Of a stretch of DNA of 64,000 nucleotides, positions 37,363 to 45,855 are shown piece after piece; positions within the stretch are counted from its first letter, which is position 1; each line of letters opens with the position of its first letter. Source of the stretch: Bacteroidota bacterium (GTDB lineage Bacteria > Bacteroidota > Ignavibacteria > OLB7); contig JAFDZV010000013.1 of NCBI GenBank assembly GCA_018266795.1, forward strand, positions 62,001-126,000, in the 5' to 3' direction. Made by a program: the position numbers and the translations under genes. The notes under the pieces were generated by a model, which did no database searches, had not been told where the DNA came from, and saw nothing but the letters and a program-made list of their open reading frames with translations.

Positions 37363-38130
37363 ATGACGCGGGCATTGCTCATCTTCTCCTCACTCCTGTT
37401 CATTCTCCTCGCATTGCCTTGCGCGGCCCAGTATGGCGACGGCCACATTCGCAGAGGCATCGATACACTGAAGCAGGGCCGCCAACAGGGGGCCGACACC
37501 ACGAACGCGTCGGACACGCTGAATCCCGATACGAAGTTCTTTCAGGAGATCGACAGTGCGCAGGCGGACGTGGAACCGCCGGAGCCCACGACATTCTTCC
37601 GCAAGCGAGGCGGCTTCTACGGCGGAGCCACGATCGATTTCACGTCGCTCAACCCGCGCGATCTGGACCCCACGTTGGACGGAACGCCCGTGTATCTGGG
37701 CATCCAGGGCTACGTGCTGCTGAACAGCTGGCTGCTTGGCGGCGCCGGCACCAGCGCCACCCTGTACGGGATCAGTTCCAACTACGATCGCTTCTCGCTC
37801 AGCTACGGAGGCATTCTGCTTGGATACGATACCCGGATATCACGGAGCACATTTTCTCTGCAGGGAAGTCTGCTGGCCGGCGCGGGCGGGATCGAGATGC
37901 TGAAGAAGCGGCCTGACCTGGGCGGTTCAGCGGGCCGCGAGATTCTGGAGCGCACCCGCAGCGAGAATTTCTTCGTGCTCCGACCCGGCATCAGCATCGG
38001 CTACGCACCCACGGGATTCCTTCAATTCAGTATCGGAACGGGATACCTTTACACAGTTGGCAGCGACAGTGTTGTGGACCTGCGGAAGATGGTATACGGT
38101 CTTCATATCACCCTCGGCATCGTGGATTGA
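37363..38130 (+). CDS. Exported probable outer-membrane beta-barrel protein
   Basis: A 255-residue protein with a signal peptide (LLIFSSLLFILLALPCAAQ). A polar linker with Thr/Asp/Asn follows to about residue 85. The rest alternates short amphipathic strands and glycines (GGFYGGATIDFTSL, YLGIQGYVLLNSWLLGGAG, FLQFSIGTGYLYTVG) and ends in a hydrophobic strand, GLHITLGIVD, as in outer-membrane barrels of about eight or more strands. The ATG at 37363 has GGAG at 37351-37354 with an eight-base gap. The gene is on the same strand as B1/B2, 99 bases later, but a functional link is doubtful. Confidence 0.7.
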   Translation: MTRALLIFSSLLFILLALPCAAQYGDGHIRRGIDTLKQGRQQGADTTNASDTLNPDTKFFQEIDSAQADVEPPEPTTFFRKRGGFYGGATIDFTSLNPRDLDPTLDGTPVYLGIQGYVLLNSWLLGGAGTSATLYGISSNYDRFSLSYGGILLGYDTRISRSTFSLQGSLLAGAGGIEMLKKRPDLGGSAGREILERTRSENFFVLRPGISIGYAPTGFLQFSIGTGYLYTVGSDSVVDLRKMVYGLHITLGIVD

Positions 38131-38135
38131 TCCGA

Positions 38136-38152
38136 GCTGCGCGGCGCGCAGC
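38136..38152 (+). terminator. Short hairpin after the barrel gene
   Basis: GCTGCGC at 38136-38142 pairs with GCGCAGC at 38146-38152 around a GGC loop, five bases after the stop. ACTCTTCG follows. Small but well placed. Confidence 0.35.
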
Positions 38153-38305
38153 ACTCTTCGCTGCATCGGGTAGGAATCTGCAGAATTCTGCTGTGATTAA
38201 ACCGATGGCACTGCACACCTGTATCTCCCGACACGGCTGCAAGGCAGGCGCTTGCCGGAGATCCGGCGATGCGTGCGCTTCGTAAACCATACTTCAGCGC
38301 AGACT

Positions 38306-38989
38306 ATGAAATCTCTTTCCCCCCTCGCATGCCTGGCGGCCTTGCTGCTGGCAGCATGCGGACATACGAACAATCTTGCCAAGTACAACATCTCCGGCAA
38401 GAGTGCAATCTATCGTACCACGATGGCGGCCGACGCAGCATCGGCGCTTACGATCATCGAACCACCGAACGACAACACGGCCATCGGCATCGCCACCACG
38501 ATCGGCTCGGTAATCGTTGGAAGCGAAGCGCAGAAGAAGCTGGAACGCGCGCTTAATCCCGATTCGCTTGCCCAATCGGTTGGCCTCGGCATGCGACAGG
38601 CGACGTCGGATTATCTCAACATCCGCGCCGTGAACGACTGGACGGAGAATCCGGATCTCATCATCGAGACAACGCTTACCGACTGCAAGCTGCTTTCCAG
38701 TTCGATCGGACTGGCGATCAAGGTTCGTGGCGACTCCCGCGTGATCGAGCGCGGCACCGGACGCCTGATCTGGGAGAACAGTGAGTCGCACGTGGTACCG
38801 CTCTCTGAGACCTACCTCGCGGGCCTTGCTCCGCGGCCGGTTGCGTCCGGAGCCAGCATCTTCAACGCCATTCAATTGCTCAACCTGAGTTCCGAGGAAA
38901 TCCGCAAGGTGGTAAACAGTGCTGCAACGGAGGCAGGCCGTGAAATTGGAGAGACGCTGCGCCAGGACGTTGCCGATTTACACAAGTAG
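38306..38989 (+). CDS. Lipoprotein of unknown function
   Basis: A 227-residue lipoprotein. The signal sequence ends in the lipobox LLAAC (Cys18). The mature protein contains a small hydrophobic glycine-rich segment (IGIATTIGSVIVG) and a mixed domain with the segments LAQSVGLGMRQATSDYLNI, DLIIETTLTDCKLLSS and VIERGTGRLIWENSES. This resembles the general layout of bacterial DUF-type lipoproteins of the LptE/DUF4136-like sort, where a pair of strands precedes an amphipathic helix, but I do not assign a family. Start ATG 38306 gives the signal peptide. Hairpins lie on both sides, so it is probably monocistronic. Confidence 0.7.
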   Translation: MKSLSPLACLAALLLAACGHTNNLAKYNISGKSAIYRTTMAADAASALTIIEPPNDNTAIGIATTIGSVIVGSEAQKKLERALNPDSLAQSVGLGMRQATSDYLNIRAVNDWTENPDLIIETTLTDCKLLSSSIGLAIKVRGDSRVIERGTGRLIWENSESHVVPLSETYLAGLAPRPVASGASIFNAIQLLNLSSEEIRKVVNSAATEAGREIGETLRQDVADLHK

Positions 38990-39006
38990 CCGCATATTGA
39001 GCCGCT

Positions 39007-39036
39007 GCCGGGCACGCCTTGCGAGGCATGCCCGGC
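39007..39036 (+). terminator. Hairpin after the lipoprotein gene
   Basis: GCCGGGCA (39007-39014) pairs with TGCCCGGC (39029-39036); after a C/A mismatch three more pairs (GCC/GGC) continue to a six-base loop TTGCGA. No T run follows. Confidence 0.5.
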
Positions 39037-39116
39037 CTCCGCGGACGATCGCCCGATGCAAACCACGCACGCCTGCGTGATCGCAATCCAACTTCTTCAC
39101 TGTTCACATCGCCGCT

Positions 39117-39659
39117 ATGCGCAGACTCGGACCGGTTACTCTCATCCTGCTTTTCGCACTGGCCTACACGCCGAGACTCCTGGCACAACCTGCCAGCGCA
39201 CTTCCACCCGCTGTGGCGGACACGCTGGAGGACAGGCCGGTACGCAATCAGATCTACTTCGGCGCAGGGCTGAATGCCAGCCTCTTCTCCGGTGCGGGCC
39301 TTTCGGGGCGCCTGATGCTGCCTGAAGGGATGGCAGCGCAGCTCACGTTCTTCGTGATCACGGCCGGGCAGTGGACGCACTTCAATGTGGGAGCGGAGGG
39401 CCAGTATGCGTTCATCCGCCGGCCTTCATCCAGGTTCTACGGCCTGCTTGGCTTCGGCTTCTATACATCAACCACCAGCGATACGGCGTATCCGGGCAAC
39501 CGCATCGCGAACCCGTTCCGTATCGGCCTGGGAGCCGGCTATGAATGGAATGTCGCGGACCAGTTGGTGCTGGATATAGGGGGCGCCATAACCTACTTCC
39601 CCAACACTACCGAGTTCATTCCAACTCCTCGCATGGCGATCTTCTTCTACTTCAAGTAG
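39117..39659 (+). CDS. Outer-membrane beta-barrel-like protein
   Basis: A 180-residue protein with a signal peptide (LILLFALAYTPRLLAQ). The mature part has repeated glycine/aromatic strands (QIYFGAGLNASLFSGAG, AAQLTFFVITAGQWTHFNVG, FYGLLGFGFYTSTT, GLGAGYEWNVADQLVLDIGG) and ends with the terminal Phe-rich strand RMAIFFYFK, a mark of outer-membrane porins of the OmpW/OprF-like eight-strand class. The specific family is not recognised. A long hairpin shared with the convergent mtgA gene follows. Confidence 0.7.
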   Translation: MRRLGPVTLILLFALAYTPRLLAQPASALPPAVADTLEDRPVRNQIYFGAGLNASLFSGAGLSGRLMLPEGMAAQLTFFVITAGQWTHFNVGAEGQYAFIRRPSSRFYGLLGFGFYTSTTSDTAYPGNRIANPFRIGLGAGYEWNVADQLVLDIGGAITYFPNTTEFIPTPRMAIFFYFK

Positions 39660-39704
39660 AAGAGGCGTCGCCGGGGAGACGCGGGCACCCCTTGAAGAAC
39701 GCTG

Positions 39705-39753
39705 CGAGGGATCGGACAATGCCGCACGGCTGTGTGCGGTGTCCGATCCCTCG
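39705..39753. terminator. Long bidirectional hairpin between convergent genes
   Basis: CGAGGGATCGGACA (39705-39718) pairs perfectly with 39740-39753, and an inner stem CCGCAC/GTGCGG (39722-39727 with 39734-39739) continues it. TTTCATTTCC follows on the plus strand. It separates the barrel gene (plus) from mtgA (minus). Confidence 0.8.
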
Positions 39754-39791
39754 TTTCATTTCCGTTCCATGATCCGCCCGCGAACGCGAAG

Positions 39792-40511
39792 CTATTGCTG
39801 CCTGCCGGATGAACTTTTCCCCGGACGTATCGGCCCAAGCCCGACGCCGCCCGCCCGCTTCTGAATCATGGACGCACGACGATTTACGTACGGTGTGGGC
39901 TGCCCCGGATTCCACACCCGTGGATTGGGGAGCACCGCGGCAAGGAGCGCCGCCTGATGCGGGTTCAGTTGTGAGGCCGGTATGCCGAAGTACTTCTGCG
40001 ACGCGGCCTCCACACCGTAGACGCCATCCCCCCACTCGATCACATTGAGATAGACCTCCAGGATGCGCTTCTTCCCCCAGAGGAACTCGATGAGATAGGT
40101 GAAGTACACCTCCAGAGCCTTCCGGATATAGTTGCGGCCCTGCCAGAGAAACACATTGCGCGCACACTGCATGGTGATGGTACTGGCGCCGAACAGTTTC
40201 TTGCCGTGCGAGCGTTCGTTCCTCTGCTGCGCGCGCTCCACGGCTTTCCAGTCCACACCATTATGGCTGAAGAAGCGGCCGTCCTCCGCCGCGATCACCG
40301 AACGCATCATCGCCGGATTGATATCGTCGATCGATACCCACCGCTTGCTGACGCCAACCAGATCGCCTCCGGTAACCCCCTCCATCGGACGAATCAGCAT
40401 CAACGGTGTCACTGGCGGATCAACCACACGATAGATCAGCACCAGCGCAATCGATGCCAGGAAGAAGAATGCAATCAGACGAATCGTCCACTTGAACAGC
40501 CGTCGAATCAT
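39792..40511 (-). CDS. mtgA: Monofunctional peptidoglycan glycosyltransferase
   Basis: A 239-residue GT51 enzyme that polymerises lipid II into glycan strands without a transpeptidase domain. A membrane anchor (IRLIAFFFLASIALVLIYRVV) covers residues 10-30. Catalytic and donor-site motifs are in order: IAAEDGRFFSHNGVD (Glu76), KLFGASTITMQCARN, IRKALEVYFTYLIE, LEVYLNVIEWGDGVYG and AASQKYFGIPASQL. The ATG at 40511 gives the membrane helix directly; the frame upstream is not conserved. It ends in a basic Ser-rich tail. It stands between a barrel gene (convergent) and the lycopene cyclase pair. Confidence 0.95.
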   Translation of the reverse strand: MIRRLFKWTIRLIAFFFLASIALVLIYRVVDPPVTPLMLIRPMEGVTGGDLVGVSKRWVSIDDINPAMMRSVIAAEDGRFFSHNGVDWKAVERAQQRNERSHGKKLFGASTITMQCARNVFLWQGRNYIRKALEVYFTYLIEFLWGKKRILEVYLNVIEWGDGVYGVEAASQKYFGIPASQLNPHQAALLAAVLPNPRVWNPGQPTPYVNRRASMIQKRAGGVGLGPIRPGKSSSGRQQ

Positions 40512-40766
40512 GGTAGCGAGAATGGTATCATCTGGCTGGTGCGCTCTCCCATCGGAACGGATGTGCGTGAGTCCCTGCCCCGGCAAAACTAGTCACAACC
40601 ATACGCGGACCAAAACCACGAGTTGCGGAAAGCGTTCGGGGAATACCTGCCTAACGGCTCCGCCCTGCACCGTACGCTCGCGAACAAGCCACATGGCCAT
40701 GAGGTAATGGCACAGCGATCAAGGCGCGGAGAGCGGCACGCATTGGAACAGTGCCGGCACAGCGTG

Positions 40767-41081
40767 CTATTCACGCCGGCGCGACCGCGGAAGGAACATC
40801 ACGAAGGTCTGCGAGACAAGGAGGGCCGTGAGGTAGAAGAAGAGTACCTCCTCCAGAGGCAATACGCCCAGCCGCAGCCCGAGCGTCTGTTGCGGATCGA
40901 AGAACCAGATGCCGTTCATCACCGCAGCGGTATCCGCCAACACGAGCCACGTGCCGACAACAATCGGCGGAAGAACGATCGCGCGCAGGTTTCTGCGGAA
41001 GACACGCCACGAAAGCCCCCACTGCAGCACAACCACCGGCAACATCCAGATCAGCACGTGATAGAGATACGTGGTATGCAT
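40767..41081 (-). CDS. Lycopene cyclase subunit, CarR-type domain (second half)
   Basis: A 104-residue membrane protein with three helices, one half of the split lycopene cyclase of CrtYc/CrtYd type. The characteristic motif is FFDPQQTLGLRLGVLPLEE followed by VLFF, in which the PLEE acidic pair is needed for cyclisation. The N-terminus is MHTTYLYHVLIWMLPVVVLQ. GGAGG at 41089-41093 lies seven bases before the ATG at 41081 on this strand, deciding the start against a longer frame to 41162. Together with the upstream half it should convert lycopene to gamma- or beta-carotene in the membrane. I do not assign the c or d letter firmly. Confidence 0.85.
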   Translation of the reverse strand: MHTTYLYHVLIWMLPVVVLQWGLSWRVFRRNLRAIVLPPIVVGTWLVLADTAAVMNGIWFFDPQQTLGLRLGVLPLEEVLFFYLTALLVSQTFVMFLPRSRRRE

Positions 41082-41177
41082 GATGAAGCCTCCGATACGG
41101 TTCGCAACCGGCCGCACGCACGTGCCGCAGGCTGGCGCCGCGCCGCGCATGATAGCTGGCATCGAAGGGGGGAGCCG

Positions 41178-41507
41178 TCAGTTGTCGCGATTGCCGTTCC
41201 CGCCCTCTCCGGCATCGCGTGGGAGCAACAGGATCGTCATCAGGCAGACTGCCAGAGTCTCCACAACGAAGAATGCGATCTCCTCCACCGGCAGCACGCC
41301 CACGTGCAAGACGACGCGATCGCCCGCGAAGCCCCAGACCCCGCGGCGCACGGCCCATGAGTCCCATGGATACGAAAACGCAAGCACGATGAGCTCCGTC
41401 ACGCCGATCCATTTCCAATGCACACTCCGCAACCGCCGGCGTGCAAGCCAGAAGAGGAGCACGAGCAAAGGAAGGTTGAAGAGCAGATGGAACTGCAGAT
41501 AGGTCAT
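41178..41507 (-). CDS. Lycopene cyclase subunit, CarR-type domain (first half)
   Basis: A 109-residue, three-helix membrane protein, the partner half of the cyclase. It starts MTYLQFHLLFNLPLLVLLFW and carries the second copy of the signature, GVWGFAGDRVVLHVGVLPVEE followed by IAFF. The two halves are paralogous, matching the repeat-fused CrtY/CarRP domains of archaea and fungi. It is transcribed first, and the second half starts 97 bases after its stop. No phytoene synthase or desaturase gene is nearby, so carotenoid synthesis is scattered or partly elsewhere in the genome. Confidence 0.85.
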   Translation of the reverse strand: MTYLQFHLLFNLPLLVLLFWLARRRLRSVHWKWIGVTELIVLAFSYPWDSWAVRRGVWGFAGDRVVLHVGVLPVEEIAFFVVETLAVCLMTILLLPRDAGEGGNGNRDN

Positions 41508-41597
41508 GGGCCGCACATCGGACAATGGATGGTACACCGTGAACGCCCGTATGCTGATTGTGTGATACCGGCACGGACATTCCAGCGGCGATCCGGC

Positions 41598-44594
41598 TCA
41601 ACGCTCCACTACCACACGGCGCGCCACCGGCATGCCGTTGATCGTAATCACGCACACGTATGAACCGCCGGGAATTCCGCGCAGATCCAGTTCGACGTGC
41701 GAGCGTCCGCCAACCGCATCGTGCTCCGGCACCGTGCGAGCAACGCGGCCAAGCATGTCGCACAGGCGTGCGCCAACGCGGGCGCCGTTGGGCGGCGTCA
41801 CGATCTCCACCACGACGGCATCGGACGCAGGAGTTGGAATCGCTTCGCCGACCGATGCGGAGCCATCCCGATGCAGCGGCACGCCGGTTGTTCCGTGCGA
41901 GCCGAAGAACGATTCGACGCCGAACCATGGCGTCCCCTCGGCACGAAGATCCAGCGTGGCCCGGAAGGAGCCGTTCGAGTTCAGCACCGTCGGAATCGCA
42001 CGCCCGGTTGTGCGCCCGAGCGAGTCCAGCGGATAGAGCACCACTGAATCCGCCGCAGTGTAGAAGTTGATCCCCAGCTTTGCGGACTCCATGAGAATGG
42101 GCGCAGCGCCCCAGTTCTTTCCGAGGCTCGAATCACCATACTGCCACACGGCGCCGGCGTTCAACGCACGCGTGGTGATGGTGAGCAACGACCGCCGGGC
42201 GCTGTCCAGCCGGTTGCCGTCCAGCGGAGTCCAGAGGTATGCGACATTCCGGCCGCCGTCGATCCAACTCACACCAAGATTGTCCGTGCGAATCGCGGAC
42301 GTGGCGTTGATCGCGCCGGCTCCTCCCTGAACATGCGGCGTATTGAGCTGCAGGATCCCCTTGGTGATGTCGAGCGTGATCTCGCGCGTGTCGCTCTGAA
42401 CGTTGTCGTCGCTCGGAATCGTCACATAGTAGTCATCCGCAGTGTAATGCCGCGACGCGTTGAACGAATCCGCACGCACGGCGCTCACCAGGTTGGCGAC
42501 GTTCTGGAACGTTCCCTCGATGTTGTACGATCCGCCGCGCGAGGAATACGTGACCGGGAGATAGCGCGTATCGGCCGCGTCGAACTGAATCTTCACGGTC
42601 CGCTGCGCCGGAGCGATCCATCCGTTCCGCAGCGCCGCCGACACCTGCGGCAGCAGCGCGCAGATGGAGGGGTCGCCGATGAAGCTGGTGAAATCGTCCT
42701 TGATGAAACGCCGCCGATCACCCATCTCCGCGGAGCGATCGCTGTAGCAATAGAAGTAGGCGCCATCCCAGTCGTGCAGTGAGGCATAGGAGGGAAAGAA
42801 AAGCATCATCTCCGGACGATGGGCATTCGGATAAACGTGAAGGTAGGATTCGGCGATGAACGGCTTGCCGACCATCGCATTGCGCGAGAACTCCGGGATC
42901 TTCTGATCGCGATAGTTGAGCACGGAGTAATTACGTATCACCCACGTGGAATCCGAATAGCTCGATCCCGGGCGGGCCCCGTTGAAGTCCCACTGCGCCG
43001 TCTCGCTGGTGAAGTCGTACTCGCTTTCGATCCAGCTGTCCGCCGATGCACCGGAGTTGTTGGTGCCGGCAATCATCGCCTTCACGCCGAGCGAGCGAAG
43101 GTGATCACGCATCGTTCTGTAGTAGGCGCGGCCCAGCGAATCGTAGAAGTCCACCTGGTCGTACATGCGCGCAAGCACAAGCTTCGCCGCATCGCGAAAC
43201 TTGGCCCGGCTCACCGTTGCGTTCTCCAGCGCCTCGCCCGCAAGCAACCCGTCGCGTCCAGTCTCCTCCAGCACGAAGCCATCCAGGAACACGTCACCCA
43301 TCTGCTTGCCGAGGTAAAGCCGGAGTATCGCTCCGATGCTGTCCGTGCCCAGCGAACGGAACGTGAAGTCGAACGTCTGCCATGCGTTCGTGAGCATCGG
43401 CAGCTCGTTGAGACCGAAGTTGTCGTTGGGCGCGCTCCCGCGCATCAGCACGATGTGGATCTGCCGTCCGCTCGCGGAATCCGTCTTCGCGCGGAACTGG
43501 AGATGGTACACGCCGTTCCTGTGCACCGCCACCCCCTGCTGATCCAGATAGAGACGCGACTCCGTGCCGTTCACCTTGCGCACTACGACGCGGAGCGAAC
43601 TTGTCCCCTGCCCCGGCGCCACTTCGGGCCCCTGAATGATCACGGGACTCGCCTGCGCCCCCTCGCCGACATTGAGGTTCCAGTTGTCGGTGAACGATTC
43701 GAAGCCGGGGTTTTTCACGGTGTTCGGACCGAGCGTGTGGCTCCCCTCCCAGTATGCTGCCTTCAGGTTCGCCGTGGTGCCGTGACGGCGCACCAGGAAG
43801 CCGGTGAAGAGCGTGTCCAGCAGGCGCGAGTGGTAGAAACTGAGATAGCCGGCTCGCTGGTTCAGACGATCGTTGATCCATGCATCGTAGATCGAATTCT
43901 GATCGGTGATCGTCACCAGCGCGATCTCCGGATCGTCCGCATAGCGCTTCGCGGTGTACGGATTGAGATGCGTGAACAGCTTGGCCATGTAGCGCCGCTG
44001 CATCGCCTGCATCGGCTCGGAGAAGTAGGTGATGTACTGCCCGTAGTTGTACGTGGAGTCCCAACCGGGCACGCCATCGTCGCGGCGCGGACCATTGCGG
44101 GCCTTCAGTACGAAATGCACGTGAATGCCGTTCCGCCTGAGCTGATAGAGGAACCAATCCAGCCGCTTCATCTGCGACGGCGACAACGAATCGGAACGAT
44201 TGCCCGGCGCCAGCGTCGTGGCTCCGTCGGAATTGTGATAGTCGAAGTAGACGAAGCGAACCATGTTGATGCCGAGCTTCCGCATGTGGCCGGCCGCAAG
44301 GATCGCGGTAGCGCTGTCAGGGAAGCAGGCGCTGGCAATCAGGTTGGCGCCGACAAAGCGGGCACGCGAGCCGTCGGCCCACGCGAGATGGCCGTCCGGC
44401 GACGTGTGAAGGAAGCCGAGAGAGTCCACATCCTGCACCGGCATCGCCGGAAGCCAGTCCGAATAGGTGGAGTCGTAACTCGGGATGGTAAACGGGAAGG
44501 AATCGACGAGCGGCTGCGCGTTCGCAACGGTGATGGCCGCGGTGCAGCCGGCAAGCATGACGAACAGTACGAAGTGACAGACGATACGCTTCAT
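41598..44594 (-). CDS. Large secreted glycosidase-like protein with C-terminal sorting domain
   Basis: A 998-residue exported protein. A signal peptide (FVLFVMLAGCTAAITVANAQ) leads to a probable TIM-barrel (residues about 60-300 and 460-640) of glycoside hydrolase clan A style, with the segments NMVRFVYFDYHNSD, RRNGIHVHFVLKARN, PEIALVTITDQNSI and FIAESYLHVYP. Between them lies a carbohydrate-binding module type jelly roll (about 310-440, VKNPGFESFTDNWNLNVGEG). The last 75 residues form a type IX secretion-like domain (EIVTPPNGARVGARLCDMLGR, then GGSYVCVITINGMPVARRVVV). The acid catalysts are not certain: the usual NE motif reads TDQNS here. Substrate is unknown. Confidence 0.8.
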   Translation of the reverse strand: MKRIVCHFVLFVMLAGCTAAITVANAQPLVDSFPFTIPSYDSTYSDWLPAMPVQDVDSLGFLHTSPDGHLAWADGSRARFVGANLIASACFPDSATAILAAGHMRKLGINMVRFVYFDYHNSDGATTLAPGNRSDSLSPSQMKRLDWFLYQLRRNGIHVHFVLKARNGPRRDDGVPGWDSTYNYGQYITYFSEPMQAMQRRYMAKLFTHLNPYTAKRYADDPEIALVTITDQNSIYDAWINDRLNQRAGYLSFYHSRLLDTLFTGFLVRRHGTTANLKAAYWEGSHTLGPNTVKNPGFESFTDNWNLNVGEGAQASPVIIQGPEVAPGQGTSSLRVVVRKVNGTESRLYLDQQGVAVHRNGVYHLQFRAKTDSASGRQIHIVLMRGSAPNDNFGLNELPMLTNAWQTFDFTFRSLGTDSIGAILRLYLGKQMGDVFLDGFVLEETGRDGLLAGEALENATVSRAKFRDAAKLVLARMYDQVDFYDSLGRAYYRTMRDHLRSLGVKAMIAGTNNSGASADSWIESEYDFTSETAQWDFNGARPGSSYSDSTWVIRNYSVLNYRDQKIPEFSRNAMVGKPFIAESYLHVYPNAHRPEMMLFFPSYASLHDWDGAYFYCYSDRSAEMGDRRRFIKDDFTSFIGDPSICALLPQVSAALRNGWIAPAQRTVKIQFDAADTRYLPVTYSSRGGSYNIEGTFQNVANLVSAVRADSFNASRHYTADDYYVTIPSDDNVQSDTREITLDITKGILQLNTPHVQGGAGAINATSAIRTDNLGVSWIDGGRNVAYLWTPLDGNRLDSARRSLLTITTRALNAGAVWQYGDSSLGKNWGAAPILMESAKLGINFYTAADSVVLYPLDSLGRTTGRAIPTVLNSNGSFRATLDLRAEGTPWFGVESFFGSHGTTGVPLHRDGSASVGEAIPTPASDAVVVEIVTPPNGARVGARLCDMLGRVARTVPEHDAVGGRSHVELDLRGIPGGSYVCVITINGMPVARRVVVER

Positions 44595-44774
44595 TGCCGT
44601 CCAGAGTTCGGTTGTCTGCGGGGGGTACATTCCGGACCGTACAACGCTGCGCTGGCGGGAGCAGAATGCCGACAGGATGGCACGGATACGTGAGCTTCCC
44701 GTATATCGACCCGCATATCGGCAGCGCCACTGCCGACGTGTTCGGTGAAGGGAGCCACCGGAGGCAATGAAAAT

Positions 44775-44809
44775 AGGCCGCGCACCGGCAAATTGCCAAT
44801 GCGCGGCCT
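44775..44809 (-). terminator. Hairpin terminator after the lipoprotein pair
   Basis: AGGCCGCGCA (44775-44784) pairs perfectly with TGCGCGGCCT (44800-44809); an inner GGCAA/TTGCC stem continues it. Read on the minus strand it is followed by ATTTTCATT, so it fits the end of the minus-strand transcript that carries the two lipoproteins. Confidence 0.75.
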
Positions 44810-44839
44810 GCTCGAATAGTAATCGTCCGATCCCCGGCT

Positions 44840-45259
44840 CTATTGCCGCCTCAGCACGATCGCGAGCGGATCGCCGCCGCGGTCGGGATGGCGTGTACGC
44901 AACTCATCTCCGGCACGCAGCCACGGCGCACTATCGATCTCGTACTCCACGTTGGTGTGGAAGAACACCGTATCCATCGCAGTGCGATACGTTCCAGTGA
45001 TGCTCTGATCAACGGTTGGAACTATTCCGTCATACGGAATCACCATGCGACCCGTAACGGTGCCGTCGGGGCGAAGAGTCAGCTCCATGTAACCGCCGCG
45101 CCTGCTCACACTGTCCGGCCCGTCGGCAGGCGCAATGGTAACGAAGACGGTGGACCGATATGCCCCCGCCACTCCACCGGACGGCGACACCGGGTGGCCG
45201 CATGCCGCGATCGTGCACGCCATCAGAACGGCACCGGCAACAACACGGAATCCCGGCAT
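44840..45259 (-). CDS. Small lipoprotein, tandem paralogue
   Basis: A 139-residue lipoprotein with signal sequence MPGFRVVAGAVLMACTIAAC (lipobox IAAC, Cys20). The mature part is a small beta domain: YRSTVFVTIAPADG, MELTLRPDGTVTGRMVIPY and GTYRTAMDTVFFHTNVEYEI. It shares this layout with the next lipoprotein gene upstream (LHADGTVTGHVVAP, GTWTATGNMIHFRTNQIYWL), so the two are paralogues. AGGAG precedes the ATG at 45259 by eight bases. The beta-strand pattern suggests a lipocalin-like or META/HslJ-like fold, not established. Confidence 0.7.
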   Translation of the reverse strand: MPGFRVVAGAVLMACTIAACGHPVSPSGGVAGAYRSTVFVTIAPADGPDSVSRRGGYMELTLRPDGTVTGRMVIPYDGIVPTVDQSITGTYRTAMDTVFFHTNVEYEIDSAPWLRAGDELRTRHPDRGGDPLAIVLRRQ

Positions 45260-45340
45260 CAGGATATCTCCTGGTCGTTTCAGAACATCTACCCTGCTAT
45301 CAACTATCACGCAACGCCGTTGCAGCGCACCACCGGTGCG

Positions 45341-45748
45341 TTACCGGCTCATGACGATCTCCGGGTTGCCCGGCCGCATCGTCTGCAATTCACCGTTCCC
45401 GCTGAGCCAGACCTGGTTGTCCAGCCAGTAGATCTGATTGGTCCTGAAGTGAATCATGTTCCCCGTGGCGGTCCATGTTCCACGAATGGTTGTTTCCGAA
45501 TAGTTGGACTCGGGCGCCACAACATGCCCGGTAACGGTGCCGTCCGCGTGCAGCGACATCGCAAGGGACACACCCTGTGCGCTCAAGGTATCCAGGCCCG
45601 GTTCTTCGGGATTGATGACGATCTGCGTGGAGTGGTAGTCACCAACGGGCATTTGTGCCGGGTCGACCGATCGCAGGCACCCTCCTGCAACCAGCGCCAA
45701 CAGAGCGACCGCGAGTGCGCGAGCCGACAAGACTGAACGTGTGGTCAT
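45341..45748 (-). CDS. Small lipoprotein, tandem paralogue
   Basis: A 135-residue lipoprotein. The signal sequence ends LVAGGC (Cys24). The mature part mirrors the neighbouring lipoprotein, with DYHSTQIVINPEEP, LAMSLHADGTVTGHVVAP, GTWTATGNMIHF and NQIYWLDNQVWLSGNGELQTMR. The two genes are 81 bases apart in the same direction and probably share a transcript. It ends NPEIVMSR. Function is unknown; the conserved DGTVTG loop is the best handle for a search. Confidence 0.7.
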   Translation of the reverse strand: MTTRSVLSARALAVALLALVAGGCLRSVDPAQMPVGDYHSTQIVINPEEPGLDTLSAQGVSLAMSLHADGTVTGHVVAPESNYSETTIRGTWTATGNMIHFRTNQIYWLDNQVWLSGNGELQTMRPGNPEIVMSR

Positions 45749-45855
45749 GACCGATAACCTGAATAGGTGGGATGATCATGGATTATGTAGAATGGTGACA
45801 CACGAGCGCATGCGTGTAACATCAACGAGGACGATTGCACATGCCGGACGCACGG

